Below, piece after piece: positions 60,627 through 64,000 of a DNA stretch of 64,000 nt. The DNA is taken from assembly GCA_022609375.1 (NCBI GenBank), contig JAGKQE010000054.1:124001-188000 (forward strand), written 5' to 3'. The DNA is from Xenosphaeropsis pyriputrescens (lineage: Eukaryota > Ascomycota > Leotiomycetes > Phacidiales > Phacidiaceae). The notes beneath the pieces are model-generated. The model saw nothing but the letters and a program-made list of their open reading frames with translations. It made no database searches and had not been told where the DNA came from. The translations under genes and the position numbers were made by a program. Position 1 is the first letter of the stretch. Each line of letters opens with the position of its first letter.

Positions 60627-61979
60627 ATGTCTTCGCCCGTTGCGCTCGGGAGGTCGAATGGCGATGTCACCATCGAGGATGTAGTCAGCCTCTGTACAGC
60701 GTTATGGCAAAACACCTCGAGAGTGGTACGCATGATCGCAAGTCTGGTGGTAGCATCGTAAGTGAGGTCCAGTTCAAGAGCAACAACATCAACAGTCTCA
60801 ACCCACGAGAACAGTCAACATCTAACAACCACAGCATCCTCCTCCTCCTATTTTACCCCTCCTCCGCACCGCCCCTCCCCCACCCAACAATCCCCTCAAT
60901 CCACATCGACTACGGCCAAGCCAAGGCGAGCCCCTACAACGCAACAAAGGTAGCCCTCCTCGTCGAGACGCGTGCAAACCCTATTCTGGCGCCACTCCTG
61001 CTGCACTTCATGGCGGTGGTGCCGCCGGACTGGCGCTTCCGCTTCATGGGGTCGGTGGACTCGGTGCGGTCCATCAACGTGTCGACGGCCATCCAAGCGC
61101 AGGTGCGCGCCGGCAAGCTGGACCTGACGTACGTGCCGTCCAACATGTCGACGACGTCGCAGGAGGCCATCTCGCGCTTCATGACCACGCTGTGGCTGTA
61201 CGACACGCTGCTGGCCCCCGCCGAGCACCTGCTCGTCTTCCAGACCGACAGCATCCTGTGCGCCAACAGCAAGCGGAACATTGACGATTTCTTGGACTAC
61301 GACTGGGTCGGCGCGCCGTGGGAGGAGAACGACCGCTTCGGCGGGAACGGCGGGCTGAGCTTGAGGCGCGTGAGCTCCATCATCGAGGTCTTGAGAGCGC
61401 AGACGCGCATGCCGAATACGGAGCCCGAGGATGTGTGGTTGATGTACCGACTCGGTCATCGCCCCGGTACGTGTCCCCCTTTCATTCCCCGTAACCCCAC
61501 GCAGATCTCCACCGCACAGCATACACCCCTTACACTTGACACAACAAACCCAACTAACCGCACCCCAAGGAGCCAAGCTCGCAAACAGCACCCTCTCCCT
61601 GACCTTCTCGGGCGAGCAGATCCACGGCCTGACCGAGCACGTCGACGGCGATGCCGCGGCGCCGCAGCCGGGCTCCTGGATCAAGGGCATCGACGACTAC
61701 CGCGAGGGCTTCTATGAGCCCTTGGGCTTCCACACGGGGTGGAGCGGCAACACGCTGCACGGGCCGATCTGGGGCACGAACGAGAAGCGGAACCACATTT
61801 GGTCGTACTGCCCCGAGGTCAAGATGACGCTGGGCATGGACGCTGCGCAGTTTGTGCCTGGGGAGTGCAATGCCGTTTGGAAGAGGGGGGAGGGGGAGGG
61901 GATGTATGCGGGCGAGGAGGGGTATTTAGATGAAGAGGAGGTTCAGGAGTTGGTTTTCCGGAATTTGAGACCTTGGTGA
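60627..61979 (+). CDS. DUF5672-type glycosyltransferase-like protein, copy 2
   Basis: Paralogue of the preceding gene, 390 residues. Exons: 60627-60757, 60835-61466 and 61570-61979. I chose ATG 60627 because splicing at 60758-60834 then gives a membrane anchor (VVRMIASLVVASILLLLFY, residues about 32-50) before the lumenal domain; reading through the intron gives a less sensible basic N-terminus. Matching strings are SPYNATKVALLVETRANPILAPLLLHFMAV, VPPDWRFRFMGS, FQTDSILCANS, YDWVGAPWEENDRFGGNGGLSLRRVSSI and EDVWLMYRL. Unlike copy 1, the C-terminal half is full: YREGFYEPLGFHTGWSGNTLHG, IWSYCPEVKMTLGM, then an acidic tail. The whole coding part is GC-rich, which opens a long antisense frame at 60896-61690 that I do not accept as a gene. 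Confidence 0.85.
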
Positions 61980-62857
61980 GGGCATGGATGATATATACAT
62001 TTGTAGTTTGGTTTTCTTGTAACGGAGAATTATGTATTCCCTTAATCATATAAGTTGCTGTGTGTCGCTGTAATTCGTGAATGATAGTTAGGTAAAGTGA
62101 CACTAGCAAGTCACAGTTGCAATGACACAGGCTTGTGCACTAAGGAGACATCACAACTAGATCCTCAATCCTTTAGAAAAGAAAAGTCTTTGGGATCGAC
62201 TTCATATCAGAGTCTTTACTAGAGTGCTATAAAATTTACAGATTTTTCCCACCTGTTGCAGAAACATAAAGGGTCGAAACCTAGGCACTTATCCATTCCA
62301 GCTGCGATCCGGTGCATGACATGAGCACCGCGAGATACACCAATCCATCACTTGACAGCTCCCCCAATCGAGCGATGCAACAAATCCCAGAATCCAGTCT
62401 ATGCATCAAGAAACCAGCCATATTTGCCGTTTCCCTTGAATGTCCGTTTCTTCAATATGCCCACCCCATCCACGAAATAGTTCCTCGCTAACCAATCCTT
62501 CCTGAAAGCCTATCTGCTCTTGATCACACGGAATCCAGACAGCGTCAGCAAACACGACCATAAAGCTCTGGTGATTTCATGACAAAGTTGTATTGTCCTC
62601 TTCTTCATCACACCTGCGCTCCGATTCTTCAACTTGATTCAGCAAGTGCCGTGCTCGAGTATCAGTGACGTGGGAAGTGAGTAGAGCAGCACTCGAAGGG
62701 TTTGCGTAGATGGGATACGGGAGTGAAGAGGTGTAGTCATGGAACGAAAGGAAAAGGAAATGTATTAATCGTCATCATAAGGTAATCATAATCATATAAA
62801 CAGCCATCAACCAACCCCACCACATCCTCCCCATCTCCATCTTAACACCCTTCCCCC
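61980..62857. other. intergenic, convergent 3' ends
   Basis: About 880 bp with no gene or repeat recognised. Confidence 0.5.
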
Positions 62858-64000
62858 TCATCGCGCACCAGTCTTATGCTTGATCATGATGACCGAGTAC
62901 CTGTGAACGTCAGCCCTCTGCACCAATGTCCATCAAGTCCCAAACTCGATCCAAGTCCCAACCCCAATACCAAATCCAGATAAGAAACAACCAAACAAGG
63001 GAAAGAGAAAACCCACGAGACAATCCCCCCAACGGCAATGAACACGCCGAGGATACTCTTGTCGCCAACGGTCCTCCCAGACGCCATCCAGCCGAGCGCC
63101 ACGATGCTGCACGTCTTGAGGTGGCCGACGACGGTGGAGGACACGGGGCCGGTCTGGGCAATGATGAAGAACTGCGAGATGTTGATGAGGCAGGCGAAGA
63201 AGCCGGACTGCGGCACGTGATGAGGTTAGTATCTATGTATGTACTATGTAGCATGTAGCAAACAGCTTGGGATCACTCTCTTTATCAAGCAGCGAGTAAC
63301 GGGCAGCGAGAAACAGGCACCACCACGCAGAAAGAAAGCAGAAACTCACCATCATAATCATCACCCACCGATTGCCCGGCACCTCCCTCCACACGGGGAA
63401 GGTATCGACGAAGGGGATGACATACAACAGCAGCACGGCACTGACAGGGGCCTGATTGAAGAGCAGCTGCATGCTATTCATATTGAGTTTCTTATGGTAG
63501 GAGCTGATCCAGACGGTGTACAGGCTACTGGCGAAGATGCCGGTGAAGGCGAACAGCACGCCGAGGCCGGAGGTGGTCTTGACGTTGGCGTCGGCGGCCG
63601 GCAGCGAGTCGTAGTACGAGACCATGGCAACGCCGGCGCAGGCAGGGATGAGGGCGTAGACGGCGGCGCGCGGCAGCGTGGCCGAGTAGAGGATGTAGTT
63701 CATGAGGGCGACGCACGGCGTCAGCAGAATGCGCGCCACTTGGTAGAAGGTTACCGTGGAGAAGGCCAGCGAGAGGTTGGGGAGGATGACGTTGAGCGAC
63801 ATGGCGATTGCTAGGGGGATAATTTCTTTGAGGGCGGCGCGGCGGGGCACGAAGAAGGCCAGGGCCGGCCGTGAGAGGATGTAGAGGGTTGTGAAGGTTA
63901 TGAAGAAGTGAAAGGAGGCGAAGGTCAGTTGGGCGAGTTTGAGGGTTGGGTCGGAGAAGATTGCTTTGTTGGTGAAGACCTGTTGAGTGTTAGAAGAGAT
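62858..64000 (-). CDS. nucleotide-sugar/triose-phosphate transporter (DMT superfamily), 5' end missing
   Basis: C-terminal part of a multi-helix transporter of the TPT/NST group, probably in the Golgi or ER membrane. Exons on the minus strand: 63350-63979, 63017-63207 and 62858-62900. Another exon begins beyond 64000, since an acceptor CAG is seen at 63980-63982. The visible part reads VFTNKAIFSDPTLKLAQLTFASFHFF, PLAIAMSLNVILPNLSLAFSTVTFYQVARILLTP and LGVLFAFTGIFASSLYTVWISSYHKKLNMNSMQLL. After splicing it continues SGFFACLINISQFFIIAQTGPVSSTVVGHLKTCSIVALGW and GGIVSYSVIMIKHKTGAR. The GHLKT segment is characteristic. The neighbouring glycosyltransferase-like pair makes a nucleotide-sugar supply role attractive, but the substrate is inference. 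Confidence 0.9.

Noticed and set aside
60896..61690. 264-residue antisense frame
   Set aside because: A by-product of the very GC-rich DUF5672 copy 2; the sense strand has clear family motifs.
63239..63814. 191-residue plus-strand frame rich in Gly, Asp and Arg
   Set aside because: Antisense shadow of the transporter exon.
1..64000. CRISPR arrays, rRNA, intact transposons
   Set aside because: No regularly spaced direct repeats, rRNA signatures, or transposase/reverse-transcriptase frames were found; the organism is a eukaryote.

Overview
The window is nuclear DNA of a filamentous ascomycete (Pezizomycotina). Leotiomycetes/Helotiales is my best guess, from the mix of HET, CorA-like, Zn(II)2Cys6, CocE and DUF5672-type families. 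Introns are short (about 43-160 nt), with GTAAGT/GTATGT-like donors, CTAAC/CTGAC-like branch sites and AG acceptors. Genes lie on both strands without operons. Gene models here were built by reading through splice sites by eye. Family names come from recognised motifs, not from a search.

Layout. 1-942: 3' end of a Dal5-type MFS permease. 2067-about 4790 (-): CorA-like membrane protein with many introns. 5936-8029 (-) and 8720-10580 (+): a divergent pair, a Zn(II)2Cys6 regulator and a secreted CocE/X-Pro hydrolase, both with broken reading frames. 12066-13379 (+): T5orf172/GIY-YIG-like protein. 14315-15287 (+): NAD(P)-binding protein. 15524-17058 (-): POP2/CAF1 deadenylase, sharing a promoter region with the complex I subunit NDUFB3 (17387-17779, +). 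18671-18742: tRNA-Ala(AGC). 19277-21213 (+): HET-domain protein. 21214-26324: a 5.1-kb gene-poor stretch with a minisatellite and a long hairpin. 26325-28019 (+): DHA1 MFS exporter.

29253-34622 holds a small conserved-looking protein, an LDAH-like lipid-droplet hydrolase and a Gfo/Idh/MocA oxidoreductase. 34623-36056 (+) is the AP-2 mu subunit. 38353-40260 (+) is an uncharacterised protein with a BTB-like stretch. A housekeeping block follows: cyclin H (40912-42107, -), proteasome ATPase Rpt2 (42551-44116, -), and a Ubc1-type E2 with a UBA-like tail (44864-45741, +). Rpt2 and Ubc1 both serve ubiquitin-dependent proteolysis and are transcribed divergently. After a MARVEL-like membrane protein (46850-47496, -) comes accessory DNA: a 2OG-oxygenase-like protein that appears to have lost its iron ligands (49245-51093, +), a small secreted cysteine-rich protein with a phospholipase-A2-like motif (52359-52972, -), a second MFS transporter (55913-57679, +), two GC-rich DUF5672-type glycosyltransferase-like paralogues (58233-59438 and 60627-61979, +), and a nucleotide-sugar/triose-phosphate transporter running off the right edge (62858-64000, -).

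I see no CRISPR array, no intact transposon, no rRNA and no complete secondary-metabolite cluster. The observations most worth checking are the apparent pseudo-oxygenase, the broken regulator/hydrolase pair, the exon of Rpt2 that ends exactly at its start codon, the GC-rich DUF5672 pair, and two non-coding structures (hairpin at 24044-24136; Pol III-like unit at 36461-36663).
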